From Ensifer adhaerens (GTDB taxonomy: Bacteria; Pseudomonadota; Alphaproteobacteria; Rhizobiales; Rhizobiaceae): 64,000 nt of DNA. The position numbers and the translations under genes are program-made. This document shows positions 1-8,677 of this stretch, piece by piece. Location of the stretch: positions 2,464,001-2,528,000 of the forward strand of contig OCMG01000004.1 of the NCBI GenBank assembly GCA_900215285.1, written 5' to 3'. The stretch's first letter is position 1; each line of letters opens with the position of its first letter. The notes under the pieces are model-generated. The model was given only the letters and a program-made list of their open reading frames with translations. It ran no database searches and was not told the origin of the DNA.

Positions 1-56
1 TACTCCCCACCAGGCCCGGAACCCCTCGTGATTCCCGGCTCTGGGGACACATATCC

Positions 57-1079
57 ATGAATCTCTTCCGGTCGCCGGGGCGCACTCTGGCGAATATCGT
101 GTTGTTCAATCTCACGGTCGTGGTGATCGCGACCTTTGCCTACATGTGGGCGGGGTGGGATTTCGGCGATGCGTTCTACATGGTGCTGCTCACCGTCTAT
201 ACGGTCGGCTATGGCGAAGTGCATCCGATCGACACGACCTATCTCCATCTGGTGACCGTGTTCCTGATGATCTTCGGCTGCACGGGGATGATCCTTCTGA
301 CCGGTGCGCTCATTCAGTTTCTCACCATCACGCAGATCCGGCAAATCCTGGGGAGCAATCGCATGCAATCCGAAATCGACAAGCTGAAGGACCATGTCAT
401 CGTCGTCGGCTTCGGGCGCATCGGCTACATGCTGGCGCGGGAGCTCAAGGCGGCGGGGCGGAAATTCGTCGTGCTGGAAATGAGCGAGGCGCGGGCGTCC
501 GAGATCCGCGAGAACGGCTATCTCTGTCTCGTCGGCGACGGCACGCATGAAGACGTGCTGAAACATGCCGGGATCGAGCGGGCGCATACGCTGGCCTGCG
601 TGCTGCCGAACGATGCGGCCAATGTCTTCATCACGCTCTCGGCCCGCGCGCTCAATCCGAAGATCGAGATCATCGCGCGCGGCGAGGTGCCGTCCACCGA
701 GAACAAGCTGAAACAGGCCGGCGCCGACAAGGTCGTGCTGCCGGCGCATATCGGCGCGGAGCGGATCGCCGAGCTGATCCTCTATCCGGAGGCTGCGCGG
801 CGGCTGAGGACCAGTTCGCAGATGCAGGAGCTGGAGCACTCCCTGCGCGGTCTTGGGCTCGAGATGGATGTCGTGATCGTCCCGGCTGAGGGCCCGTTGA
901 CCGGGCTTTCCATCGCCGAGATCGAGGCGAAGGCGCATGGCGGTTTCTTCATCGTGCAGGTGAACCGACAGAGCGGCGAGACTGTTGCGTCACCCGATCC
1001 TGCGCTGGTGGTCGAGAGCGGCGACGGGATTGTCATTGTGGGGCGCAGCGTGACGGCGGCACGGGCCTTGTTCGGGTAG
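57..1079 (+). CDS. Potassium channel subunit with RCK (TrkA-N/TrkA-C) domains
   Basis: A two-helix ion channel protein of 340 aa. Residues about 13-33 and 63-91 are hydrophobic membrane segments, and between them lies the K+ selectivity filter TVGYGE (about residues 46-51). A Rossmann-type RCK/TrkA-N domain starts near residue 112 with the nucleotide-binding stretch VVGFGRIG, and a TrkA-C-like domain fills roughly residues 255-339. This is the architecture of ligand-gated bacterial K+ channels of the MthK/Kch type, which form tetramers in the inner membrane with the RCK ring in the cytoplasm. It is a single gene, followed by about 200 bp before the next CDS. The family call is secure; the gating ligand cannot be read from sequence. 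Confidence 0.9.
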   Translation: MNLFRSPGRTLANIVLFNLTVVVIATFAYMWAGWDFGDAFYMVLLTVYTVGYGEVHPIDTTYLHLVTVFLMIFGCTGMILLTGALIQFLTITQIRQILGSNRMQSEIDKLKDHVIVVGFGRIGYMLARELKAAGRKFVVLEMSEARASEIRENGYLCLVGDGTHEDVLKHAGIERAHTLACVLPNDAANVFITLSARALNPKIEIIARGEVPSTENKLKQAGADKVVLPAHIGAERIAELILYPEAARRLRTSSQMQELEHSLRGLGLEMDVVIVPAEGPLTGLSIAEIEAKAHGGFFIVQVNRQSGETVASPDPALVVESGDGIVIVGRSVTAARALFG

Positions 1080-1279
1080 GGAGCTGCGCCCTATCCCGCC
1101 TCCGTCTTGGGCAAGTCTCCTCAGATTAAATCTCTGTAACCTGTGGAACTCGCCGCATTCGCGTCCGCAATTCAGGCTAGACCTTTTTTTGACGCGCTGC
1201 TCCCCAGGCAGGCTTGTGCGATACCCAGGCAGGCGGCGCGTCACCGTTCGTTTCAGGCCTGCAGAAGGATGTGTCTCCC

Positions 1280-2728
1280 ATGGCGCTTGCAGATGAGATG
1301 GCTCTGACGGCGCAACGGCGCTTCGGTTTTGGCCCCGTTCCTGATGGATGGCGCAAGATCGGCGGCGATGCGCATGATAGCGTTCTTTTGCAACTCGACG
1401 ATTATCGCTATTCCGATGGCTCGGGCCTGCTTGCTTCTTCCGATATCCTGCGCGAGTTGCGCGAACGTCAGCGGCAGGTCCGCGACGCGCGTGCGGCTCT
1501 GGCCGGTGCGCCCACGCCCGTGAATGGATCGGCCATGGCGCCGGCCGGCAGCATGGCGAAAATGCAGGACCCGGCGTCATCGGCCGTTACCGCCGACAAC
1601 AAGGAAATCTTCAAGCAGAAGAATGAGTTCGTCCGCACCCAGTTTGAGAACGAAGCGGCCTATCGCCAGCAGATGGCCATCACCTCCGACCGTCCGCTCG
1701 TCGAGCGGCTGACGGATTTTTGGGCAGGGCATTTCTGCATTTCCTGCTCCAAGGGCGAGGATGTGCGGGTGCTTGCCGGTGCCTATGAGCGCGAGGCGAT
1801 CCGGCCCTATGTCACCGGGCGGTTTCGCGACATGCTGGGCGCAGTGATGCATCACCCGGCCATGCTCTACTATCTGGACAATCAGGTTTCCTTCGGGCCG
1901 AATTCCAGGGCCGGGCTGAAGCAGAAGAAGGGGCTCAACGAAAATCTCGGCCGCGAACTGATGGAATTGCACACGGTCGGCGTCAAGGCCGGCTACAATC
2001 AGGCTGACGTGACGAATGCCGCCCGCATCATCACGGGCTGGGGTATTGCCGGCGACAAGGACCCGCAGCCGGGCATCTTCAAATTCGAGCCGAACCGGCA
2101 TGAACCGGGCACTTTTACCGTCATGGGTACCGCTTTCGCCGAAAGTGGCGCGGCGCAGGGCGAGGCGCTTCTGGACATGCTGGCGGCGCATCCGTCGACG
2201 GCCCAGCATGTCGCCGGGAAGCTGGTGAGGCATTTTATCGGCGACAAGGCGTCGCCGGCGCTGGTTCAGGGCGTGGCGAAGCGCTTCCAGGAGACGAATG
2301 GCGATCTGCGGGAGACTGTAATCGCGCTGGTCAAGGCGCCTGAAGCGTGGAGTGCCGCGCCGGCCAAGGTCATTCCACCCTATGACATGGCGATCTGTTG
2401 CGAGCGCATTCTGGCGCTCAATACGGACCCGAAGAAGGTCGTCAATTTTGCCCGCGTGCTTGGTCAGCCGCTCTGGACGCCGCGTTCTCCCAACGGCTTT
2501 CCTGACAATGACATGGCCTGGGCCGCGCCCAATGCGCTGGTCAAGCGCTTCGACTATGCGCTGCAGCTTTCCGGCCAGCCGAAGAACCCGCCGGAGCCGA
2601 TGGAGCTTGCAAGTGCGCTCTTCGGCCCTGCGCTGAAGCCTGACATGCAGACGGCGATCAAGCGGGCCGCCAGCCGCCGCGAGGCGCTGGCGACGATCAT
2701 CATGTCCCCCGAAATCCAGGTGAGGTGA
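1280..2728 (+). CDS. DUF1800 domain-containing protein
   Basis: A 482-aa protein of the DUF1800 family. The signature ENLGRELMELHTVGV (family form E-N-F-A-R-E-L-L-E-L-H-T-L-G-V) and the FWAGHFC stretch are visible. The ATG at 1280 is preferred over an in-frame ATG at 1214 because AGAAGGA lies about 10 nt before it and the protein then begins directly with the conserved MALADEMALTAQRRFGFGP-like region. The stop codon touches the next gene, a DUF1501 protein. DUF1800/DUF1501 pairs are a recurrent two-gene unit in proteobacteria, but their biochemical role is not established. No signal peptide is obvious here, whereas the partner has one. Confidence 0.88.
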   Translation: MALADEMALTAQRRFGFGPVPDGWRKIGGDAHDSVLLQLDDYRYSDGSGLLASSDILRELRERQRQVRDARAALAGAPTPVNGSAMAPAGSMAKMQDPASSAVTADNKEIFKQKNEFVRTQFENEAAYRQQMAITSDRPLVERLTDFWAGHFCISCSKGEDVRVLAGAYEREAIRPYVTGRFRDMLGAVMHHPAMLYYLDNQVSFGPNSRAGLKQKKGLNENLGRELMELHTVGVKAGYNQADVTNAARIITGWGIAGDKDPQPGIFKFEPNRHEPGTFTVMGTAFAESGAAQGEALLDMLAAHPSTAQHVAGKLVRHFIGDKASPALVQGVAKRFQETNGDLRETVIALVKAPEAWSAAPAKVIPPYDMAICCERILALNTDPKKVVNFARVLGQPLWTPRSPNGFPDNDMAWAAPNALVKRFDYALQLSGQPKNPPEPMELASALFGPALKPDMQTAIKRAASRREALATIIMSPEIQVR

Positions 2729-2733
2729 GGCCC

Positions 2734-3969
2734 ATGTTCGAATTCCTGCATCCGACACGCCGCGGCTTTCTGTTGACGGCCGGCGCCTTCACCGCCTGGT
2801 CCTTCGCGCCGCAATTTGCGAGCGCCGCGCCGGGGCGAGATCCGCGCTTTCTCATGGTCGTGCTGCGTGGGGCGATGGACGGGCTTGCTGTCATCGAACC
2901 CGCCTTCGATCCCGATTTCGAGCGCGCGCGCGCCGGGCTGATCCTCGGTGCGGACGGTACGCCGGCAGGGCTGCCGATCGCCGACGGCTTCCTGATGAAC
3001 CCAAAGCTCGCCACCCTGCATGATCTCTTCAGTCAGGGGCAGGCGCTGGCGGTCCATGCCGTGGCGACCCCCTATCGCGACCGCTCGCATTTCGACGGGC
3101 AGGACGTACTGGAAAGCGGCTTGCCGGGTACTGGTCCGGTGAGCACCGGCTGGCTGAACCGTGCCATGTCGCAACTCGGCAAGGCCGGCAGTGTCAAGGC
3201 CGGTGGGCTTGCGATAGGGCCGACGGTGCCATTGATCATGCGCGGGCCTGCCTCGACGCTGACCTGGGCGGCCGGCGGCGTGAGGCCGGCCACTGACGAT
3301 GCGCGGGCGCGGCTTCTCAACTTCTACAAGTCGGCCGATCCAGCGCTCGCCGGCGCCTTCGGGCGGGGCCTTGCGCTGGAACGCATCGCTGCCACCAAGA
3401 CCGACATGAACGCGGCCATGGGGCAGGGTGGCCCCTATGCCGACCAGAACTCCAATTTCGTCAAGGGCATGCAGATGGTCGGCAAGCTCTTCACCGACCC
3501 CAATGGCCCGCGCATCGGCGCGATCGACCTCGACGGTTGGGACACGCATGCGACCGAGCAGCCCGAGGGCGAGAATCTCGGCAAGGCGTTGGTGGAGTTG
3601 GACGCCGGACTTGCGGCCCTCAAGGCATCGCTGGGGCCGGCATGGGATGAAACCGTCGTCGTCGTCGCCACCGAGTTCGGTCGCACCGTCCGCATGAACG
3701 GCACGGAAGGCACCGATCATGGAACCGCGACGGTGGCCTTCCTCGCCGGCGGTGCGGTCAAGGGCGGCCGCGTGATTGCCGACTGGCCCGGTCTTTCGGA
3801 CAAGGCGCTGTTCCAGCAGCGCGATCTTGCGCCGACGACCGATTTGCGGGCGGTGCTCAAAGGCGCGCTCCGGGATCACCTCGGGATTGAGGAAGCGGCG
3901 CTGGGGAAGGACGTGTTTCCGGATAGCAGTGCGGTGAAGCCGATGGATGGGTTGTTGAAGGTGGGTTGA
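2734..3969 (+). CDS. DUF1501 domain-containing secreted protein (Tat-type leader)
   Basis: A 411-aa DUF1501-family protein. The family is related in fold to alkaline-phosphatase/sulfatase-like proteins, and a conserved ATEFGRTVRMN.. GTDHG segment is visible near the C-terminal third. The N-terminus has a twin-arginine motif (TRRGFLLTAG) followed by a hydrophobic stretch and an Ala-rich cleavage area (ASAAPG), so Tat export is likely. Start: an in-frame GTG at 2725 overlaps the upstream stop. The ATG at 2734 is more likely because it puts the twin Arg close to the N-terminus. It is translationally coupled to the DUF1800 gene. Substrate and role are unknown. Confidence 0.88.
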   Translation: MFEFLHPTRRGFLLTAGAFTAWSFAPQFASAAPGRDPRFLMVVLRGAMDGLAVIEPAFDPDFERARAGLILGADGTPAGLPIADGFLMNPKLATLHDLFSQGQALAVHAVATPYRDRSHFDGQDVLESGLPGTGPVSTGWLNRAMSQLGKAGSVKAGGLAIGPTVPLIMRGPASTLTWAAGGVRPATDDARARLLNFYKSADPALAGAFGRGLALERIAATKTDMNAAMGQGGPYADQNSNFVKGMQMVGKLFTDPNGPRIGAIDLDGWDTHATEQPEGENLGKALVELDAGLAALKASLGPAWDETVVVVATEFGRTVRMNGTEGTDHGTATVAFLAGGAVKGGRVIADWPGLSDKALFQQRDLAPTTDLRAVLKGALRDHLGIEEAALGKDVFPDSSAVKPMDGLLKVG

Positions 3970-3987
3970 ATTTGCCTCAGCGCTTTA

Positions 3988-4172
3988 CCCCCTCACTTGC
4001 AAAATCTACGACTTAGCCGTTGGCCAAGACCGTGATTTTGCTTTCTCCCCCACCAAGGGGGAGATGGGGGGTACGACTTGGCCGCTCACTCCAATCTCCC
4101 CCCCCTGGTGGGGGAGAAAGCGATTTCAACATCTTAGCTTTAGCTAAGTGTTAGAAATCGCAAGAGAGGGGG
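3988..4172. repeat. Paired palindromic intergenic repeat (RIME-like), two units in inverted orientation
   Basis: Two hairpin units face each other. Unit A has outer arms GCAAAATC (3999-4006) and GATTTTGC (4034-4041), followed by a ccccca-ccaaggggg hairpin. Unit B begins with a ccccc-ctggtg-ggggg hairpin and then has arms GCGATTTC (4120-4127) and GAAATCGC (4154-4161) around the inner palindrome CTTAGCTTTAGCTAAG. The pair is bounded by ccccctc and gaggggg. The same modules recur at 61-62.4 kb. The structure resembles the mosaic palindromic elements (RIME) described in rhizobia. It fills the gap between convergent genes and could act as a terminator or RNA-processing site. Confidence 0.85.
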
Positions 4173-4189
4173 CGTCAACACCAAGGCAG

Positions 4190-5323
4190 TTATTTGCTCA
4201 TGTCTCCCGCAAACCCCAGCAGCCTCTCTGCAAAATCCGCAATTGCCTGGGTATCGTCCAGATCGAATACCGGCAGCCCTGCATCCTCCACCGCATGATC
4301 GGCCGCAATTGCTACGATGTGAGGGTCTTCCGGCGCCAGCGGCACATGGCTCTTTGCCTCGAGCCGCCGCGCCTCGATCTTCGGGACCGGCTCGCGCTTG
4401 TACCCCTCGATGACCACGATGTCGCAGGGCGCGAGGCGGGAAAGCACCTCTTCGAAGGCTGGTTCGGGGTTGCCGCGCAACTCGTGCATGATGGCGTAGC
4501 GGGTGCCCGAGACGATGGTCACCTCATGCGCGCCGGCCTGGCGATGGCGGAAGCTGTCGGCGCCGACCTTGTCGATGTCGAAATCGTGGTGGGCGTGCTT
4601 GATGGTCGAGACGCGATAGCCGCGGGCGGTCAGTTCCTCAACGAGACGAACCGTGAGGCCGGTCTTGCCGGAATTCTTCCAGCCCGAAATTCCGAGGATT
4701 TTCGGGGCTCGGCCGAGGCCCATCAGGTCTCTTGCACGCTCGAAATCACGAGGACGGTTGACGTTGAAGAAGCTGTGCGGGGGCTCATCCACGAAATCGA
4801 CGAGCCGGACATCGCATGTTGCCGCAAACGCCCGGATGGCGCGGCTTTCGCCCATTTCCAGCCAGTAACGCAGGCGGGCGGTGAGCGCCACGGGCCAGAG
4901 CGCGAAGGCAGGCTCTGGGTCGCCGCAATAGGCGGCCATGGCGATCGTTTCGGGGCCTTCGATGGCGGCGGTGAGGCGCGATACCAGCGTCTCGGGGAAG
5001 AAGGGCGCGTCCGCAGGGACAACGGCCAGATGGCTGGTGGCGGGCACAATTGCCAATACGTGTTCCAGCCCGGCGAGGATGCCGGCAAGGGGGCCTTGCT
5101 GACCTTCGATCGTGTCGGGCAACAGATCGTAGCCAATGCCCGCAAGTGCGGTGTTCCCGGTGTTGATGAGAAGCGGCGTGGCCTGTTCGGACAAGCGCGC
5201 GGCCACAATCCGCGCCAATGGTTTGCCGGCTAAGCGTTTTGCCGCCTTGTCCTCGCCCATACGGCTCGAGCGGCCGCCGGCGAGGACCATTCCTGGGAAT
5301 TTCGGGAGATTTTCGTCACGCAT
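4190..5323 (-). CDS. mobA: MobA-MobB fusion: molybdenum cofactor guanylyltransferase / GTP-binding adaptor
   Basis: A 377-aa fusion. Residues about 10-200 are MobA, which transfers GMP from GTP onto molybdopterin-Mo; its nucleotide-binding signature LAGGRSSRMGEDKA is at residues 14-27. Residues about 208-370 are MobB, a P-loop GTPase that assists the step, with Walker A GWKNSGKT at 214-221. In many bacteria the two are separate genes, so the single frame is notable, and no stop or shift is seen at the junction. The start has GAAGAGC a few nt upstream. It lies 10 nt after an EamA transporter gene, in a minus-strand series that begins with moaA, consistent with one Moco transcription unit. Confidence 0.93.
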   Translation of the reverse strand: MRDENLPKFPGMVLAGGRSSRMGEDKAAKRLAGKPLARIVAARLSEQATPLLINTGNTALAGIGYDLLPDTIEGQQGPLAGILAGLEHVLAIVPATSHLAVVPADAPFFPETLVSRLTAAIEGPETIAMAAYCGDPEPAFALWPVALTARLRYWLEMGESRAIRAFAATCDVRLVDFVDEPPHSFFNVNRPRDFERARDLMGLGRAPKILGISGWKNSGKTGLTVRLVEELTARGYRVSTIKHAHHDFDIDKVGADSFRHRQAGAHEVTIVSGTRYAIMHELRGNPEPAFEEVLSRLAPCDIVVIEGYKREPVPKIEARRLEAKSHVPLAPEDPHIVAIAADHAVEDAGLPVFDLDDTQAIADFAERLLGFAGDMSK

Positions 5324-5333
5324 GATCTGCTCT

Positions 5334-6239
5334 TCAGTGCGGAGCGCGGGGTAGCGACTGGGCGGGAAGGCCCGTCCGCCGGCGGTTTTCGCGATAGAAT
5401 GTATAGATGCCGGAAGCGACGACGATGGTGCAGCCGAGGATCATGAAGATGTCGGGCAGGTCGCCGAATACGGTGAAGCTGAGCGCGAGCGCCCAGATCA
5501 TATAGGTGTAGCGGAAGGGCGCGATGAAGGAAATTTCACCGGTGCGCATGGCCGTGATCAACGCCAGATAGCCGATCATCAGGCAGATTGCAGCGAGCGC
5601 TAGAACTATCACGTCCATGGCCGAGGGCGCGTGCCAGCCGCCCAGCGGCTGAATGAAGATGCCGCCGCCAACGGTGACGGCCAGCGAGGTGATCAGCGTG
5701 ACGAAAACCGTCGGAATGCCCTGCGGCAAACGTTTCGTGGCGATGTCACGGCCGGCGGCGGCAAAGACGCAGGCAAGCGCCAGAAAGGAGGCGATCGAAA
5801 AACCGTCCGGGCCGGGCTTGATGATGAGGAGCACGCCAACGAAACCGGCGATGATGGCGCCCCAGCGCCGCCAGCCGACCGGTTCGCGCAGGAAGATCGC
5901 CGCGCCCAGCGTCACCGCCAGCGGCAGGAATTGCAGGATCGCGCCGGCATTGGCCAGCGGCAGCTGTCCGAGCGCATAAATATACGTGAAGGTCGCTGTC
6001 ACCTCCGCGAGAACGCGCAGTGCAAGCATGGGATGAAGCACCGTCCTGAGCGGCCGGAGCGCACCCAAATGGAGCGCCAGCAGGAAGATCAGAAACGTTG
6101 AGATCGTGCCTCGGATGAGAATGATCTCGCCGGTCGCCAGGCTTTTCGTCGCGGTCTTCACCAGCATGTCGTTGAAGCCGAAGCCGGCCATGGCGAGCGT
6201 CATGGTGAGAGCGCCCTTGATATTATCCGACAAGGCCAT
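5334..6239 (-). CDS. DMT-superfamily (EamA) inner-membrane transporter
   Basis: A 301-aa hydrophobic protein with about ten membrane helices arranged as two repeats, each an EamA-like unit (drug/metabolite transporter family). Typical features are an N-terminal half with a conserved gly/asn helix (FGFNDMLVK) and a second half starting near residue 150. The C-terminus is short, basic and cytoplasmic (YRENRRRTGLP). Substrate cannot be assigned. It sits 50 nt after a secreted-protein gene and 10 nt before the mobAB fusion on the same strand, so it is probably co-transcribed with the molybdenum-cofactor genes; the sequence alone does not link it to molybdenum. Confidence 0.87.
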   Translation of the reverse strand: MALSDNIKGALTMTLAMAGFGFNDMLVKTATKSLATGEIILIRGTISTFLIFLLALHLGALRPLRTVLHPMLALRVLAEVTATFTYIYALGQLPLANAGAILQFLPLAVTLGAAIFLREPVGWRRWGAIIAGFVGVLLIIKPGPDGFSIASFLALACVFAAAGRDIATKRLPQGIPTVFVTLITSLAVTVGGGIFIQPLGGWHAPSAMDVIVLALAAICLMIGYLALITAMRTGEISFIAPFRYTYMIWALALSFTVFGDLPDIFMILGCTIVVASGIYTFYRENRRRTGLPAQSLPRAPH

Positions 6240-6289
6240 TGGGGGCGTACTTTCCGCGATCGAGATTTGTTCTGCTTGGTCAGTCCGGC

Positions 6290-6964
6290 TTATTTTCTTT
6301 TGGCCTGAGGGAAAAGCTGGAAACTCTTGTCCGCCAGCTTTTGCGGTGGATTTTCCAGGTTGGCTTCATAGATCGGATCGATCTCATAGCGGGAAAGCAC
6401 GAACTGGCCGTCGCGGAACTGCCAGTCGCCGGCCGACCAGGCATCGCCAAGGCCGCGCCATTTGGCGAATTCCGAGAGCGTCTTCGTCTTTTCGTCGAAG
6501 GATGGATTGGTGAGGAAGAAACTCGTCGAATAGCCGGTCACGACGGGGTCGCGTTTCAGCTTCGTTTCCGTGTCATCCCCCTCAACATAGGCGACATCAA
6601 AGGTGGGCGAGGCGAAGGAGACGAGCGAAAGCTTGTTCTCTTCGTCCTTCAGGACGTAGAGGTCGGAAACGTTGTAGGCGCCTGAATAGCAATAGATCTC
6701 GTAAAGCGTCGCCTTATGTTCGGTCGGCGGGTCGCCGTACTTGTCCTTCCAGGTCAGCGGATAGACGCTGTCTTGCGCCATTTCGGCATTGTCAGCCGTG
6801 CGTTCGTCGCATTGGGCGGGGACGGCGGCGAAGGCAAAGGTGCGGGCCGCCACAATGGCCGGGTCTTCGGGTTTTGCGGGTTCTGCAGGCTTGTCTTCGG
6901 CGAATGCGGTTGTCGCCGTGAGGAAAAGGGCGGTGGCGATGCGGAAAAGCGTGTTCGAATTCAA
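6290..6964 (-). CDS. Secreted protein, DUF1176-like
   Basis: A 224-aa protein with a clear Sec signal peptide (hydrophobic FRIATALFLTATTAFA, cleavage after about residue 22) followed by a Pro/Glu-rich linker. The mature part contains conserved-looking aromatic and acidic segments and ends in a DGQFVLSRYE block of the type found in DUF1176 proteins. It is predicted periplasmic. It stands between moaA (86 nt upstream) and an EamA transporter (50 nt downstream) on the same strand. No enzymatic motif is visible and the family has no established function; the DUF1176 assignment is by eye and moderate. Confidence 0.75.
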   Translation of the reverse strand: MNSNTLFRIATALFLTATTAFAEDKPAEPAKPEDPAIVAARTFAFAAVPAQCDERTADNAEMAQDSVYPLTWKDKYGDPPTEHKATLYEIYCYSGAYNVSDLYVLKDEENKLSLVSFASPTFDVAYVEGDDTETKLKRDPVVTGYSTSFFLTNPSFDEKTKTLSEFAKWRGLGDAWSAGDWQFRDGQFVLSRYEIDPIYEANLENPPQKLADKSFQLFPQAKRK

Positions 6965-7050
6965 GTTCTTGTTCCCATGCTTTCACCACCTGCTCGTGTC
7001 CGGCCTCATCGTGTCGGAGAGTCAGCGCCCATTACAGACGACAGTGTTGA

Positions 7051-8088
7051 TCACCCGCCGGTGACGCTCATGTGGCGCGCCACGGCCGGGCGCTTGTGGT
7101 CGCGGTCAATGATGAAATCGTGCCCCTTGGGCTTGCGGCGGATGGCTTCATCGATGGCTGCTGAAAGCACCTCGGGATCGTCGCTTTCACGCAACACGGC
7201 CCGCAGGTCGGCGGCGTCGTTCTGGCCGAGGCACATGTAGAGCGTGCCGGTGCAGGTGAGGCGGACGCGGTTGCAGCTTTCGCAAAAATTATGCGTCATC
7301 GGCGTGATGAAGCCGAGCTTGCCGCCGGTTTCCTTCACCTCGACATAGCGGGCCGGGCCGCCGGTGCGGAAGGGAATGTCGGTCAGCGTGAAGCGTTCGG
7401 AGAGATCGGCGCGGACCTTGGAGAGCGGCAGATATTGATCGGTCCGATCTTCCTCGATCTCGCCCATGGGCATGGTCTCGATCAGCGTCATGTCCATGCC
7501 GCGGCCATGGGCCCAGGCGATCATCTCGGGGATTTCCTGCTCGTTGAAATCCTTCAAGGCCACCGCGTTCAGCTTGACCTTGATGCCGGCTTTTTGCGCG
7601 GCCTCAATGCCGGCGAGAACCTTGCCGAGATCGCCGAGCCGGGTAATCTCGCGGAACTTGATCGGGTCGAGCGTGTCGACGGAGACGTTGATGCGGCGGA
7701 TGCCGGCCTCCGCCAGTTCAGGGGCGAAGCGTTCCAGATTGGAACCGTTGGTGGTCAGCGTCAGCTCTTCCAGTTCGCCGGAACGGAGCTTCTTGCCGAG
7801 CTCACGGATGAGATACATGATGTTCTTGCGCACCAGCGGTTCGCCGCCGGTCAGTCGCAGCTTCTTCACGCCCTTGGCGATGAAGGCTGAACAGAGGCGG
7901 TCGAGTTCTTCCAGCGTCAGCAGATCGCGCTTCGGCAGGAAGGTCATGTGCTCGGCCATGCAATAGGTGCAGCGGAAGTCGCAGCGATCCGTCACTGAGA
8001 CGCGCAAGTATGAGACCATCCGCCCGAAGGGATCGATCATCGGCGCGGGCGTTTTGCTGTCGGCTGTCACCGGATTGTGCTGGTTCAA
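7051..8088 (-). CDS. moaA: GTP 3',8-cyclase MoaA
   Basis: A 345-aa radical-SAM enzyme that catalyses the first step of molybdenum-cofactor synthesis, converting GTP to 3',8-cyclo-GTP. The N-terminal 4Fe-4S/SAM cluster motif is CDFRCTYC (Cys36, Cys40, Cys43). The C-terminal cluster motif is seen as [10 protein letters not shown] followed by a third Cys about a dozen residues later. The protein ends in the catalytically needed Gly-Gly. The start is a TTG, supported by a strong GGAGGAG about 8 nt upstream. It is the first gene of a minus-strand series containing the mobAB fusion. Confidence 0.96.
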   Translation of the reverse strand: MNQHNPVTADSKTPAPMIDPFGRMVSYLRVSVTDRCDFRCTYCMAEHMTFLPKRDLLTLEELDRLCSAFIAKGVKKLRLTGGEPLVRKNIMYLIRELGKKLRSGELEELTLTTNGSNLERFAPELAEAGIRRINVSVDTLDPIKFREITRLGDLGKVLAGIEAAQKAGIKVKLNAVALKDFNEQEIPEMIAWAHGRGMDMTLIETMPMGEIEEDRTDQYLPLSKVRADLSERFTLTDIPFRTGGPARYVEVKETGGKLGFITPMTHNFCESCNRVRLTCTGTLYMCLGQNDAADLRAVLRESDDPEVLSAAIDEAIRRKPKGHDFIIDRDHKRPAVARHMSVTGG

Positions 8089-8232
8089 CGTCTTACTCCT
8101 CCGTCTTCAATGTGACGACGGGATTGCTTCGGGTCAAGTCGTTCCGATTGATGGAAACGGTGCTTTGCGCCGCTCTATCTGTCTATTATATGGGACCGAC
8201 CAAGCGCCAATCAAATCTTTGAAAGCAATGCC

Positions 8233-8586
8233 ATGACAAGTCGTCCCACCGCCATCAAGGTCTCCAAGGATCGCCGCACGATGACGGTGACGTTTGACGA
8301 CGGCAATGTGTTTCCGTTGCCGGCCGAGATGCTGCGGGTACTCTCACCATCGGCAGAAGTGCAGGGGCATGGGCCGGGGCAGAAGGTGACGGTGCCAGGC
8401 AAGCGGAATGTCGAGATCATCAGCGTGCAGCCTTCGGGAAACTATGCCGTGCGCATCGGCTTCGATGACATGCATGACAGCGGAATTTATACCTGGACCT
8501 ATCTTCGCCAGCTTGGCGAGGAAGGCGACGCGCTGTTTGCGGATTATCTCGCCGAGTTGACCGCCAAAGGGCTGGCGCGCGGTTAG
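8233..8586 (+). CDS. DUF971 / gamma-butyrobetaine hydroxylase-like N-terminal domain protein
   Basis: A 117-aa stand-alone DUF971 domain. The conserved features are an early beta-rich segment (VTFDDGNVFPLPAEMLR), a central acidic/aromatic segment, and the closing SGIYTWTYLRQL. The same fold forms the N-terminal part of gamma-butyrobetaine dioxygenase. Stand-alone copies are widespread and have been associated with iron-sulfur and Mrp/ApbC contexts in other genomes. Here it is divergent from moaA and next to a methyltransferase, so local context adds little. Confidence 0.88.
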   Translation: MTSRPTAIKVSKDRRTMTVTFDDGNVFPLPAEMLRVLSPSAEVQGHGPGQKVTVPGKRNVEIISVQPSGNYAVRIGFDDMHDSGIYTWTYLRQLGEEGDALFADYLAELTAKGLARG

Positions 8587-8677
8587 GCAGGATTATCCCT
8601 CCGAATGGCTGCAGCCATGACGCCGTTGCCCGCCAAAAAAAGGTTAACAGAAATTAAATTGACTGACACCTGAAGGC

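Noticed and set aside
2554..3879. 441-codon minus-strand frame opposite the DUF1501 gene
   Set aside because: Shadow frame; the DUF1501 motifs and Tat leader are on the plus strand.
8640..8665. Possible CtrA box near GTTAACAGAAATTAAA
   Set aside because: The two TTAA halves are six bases apart, not seven.
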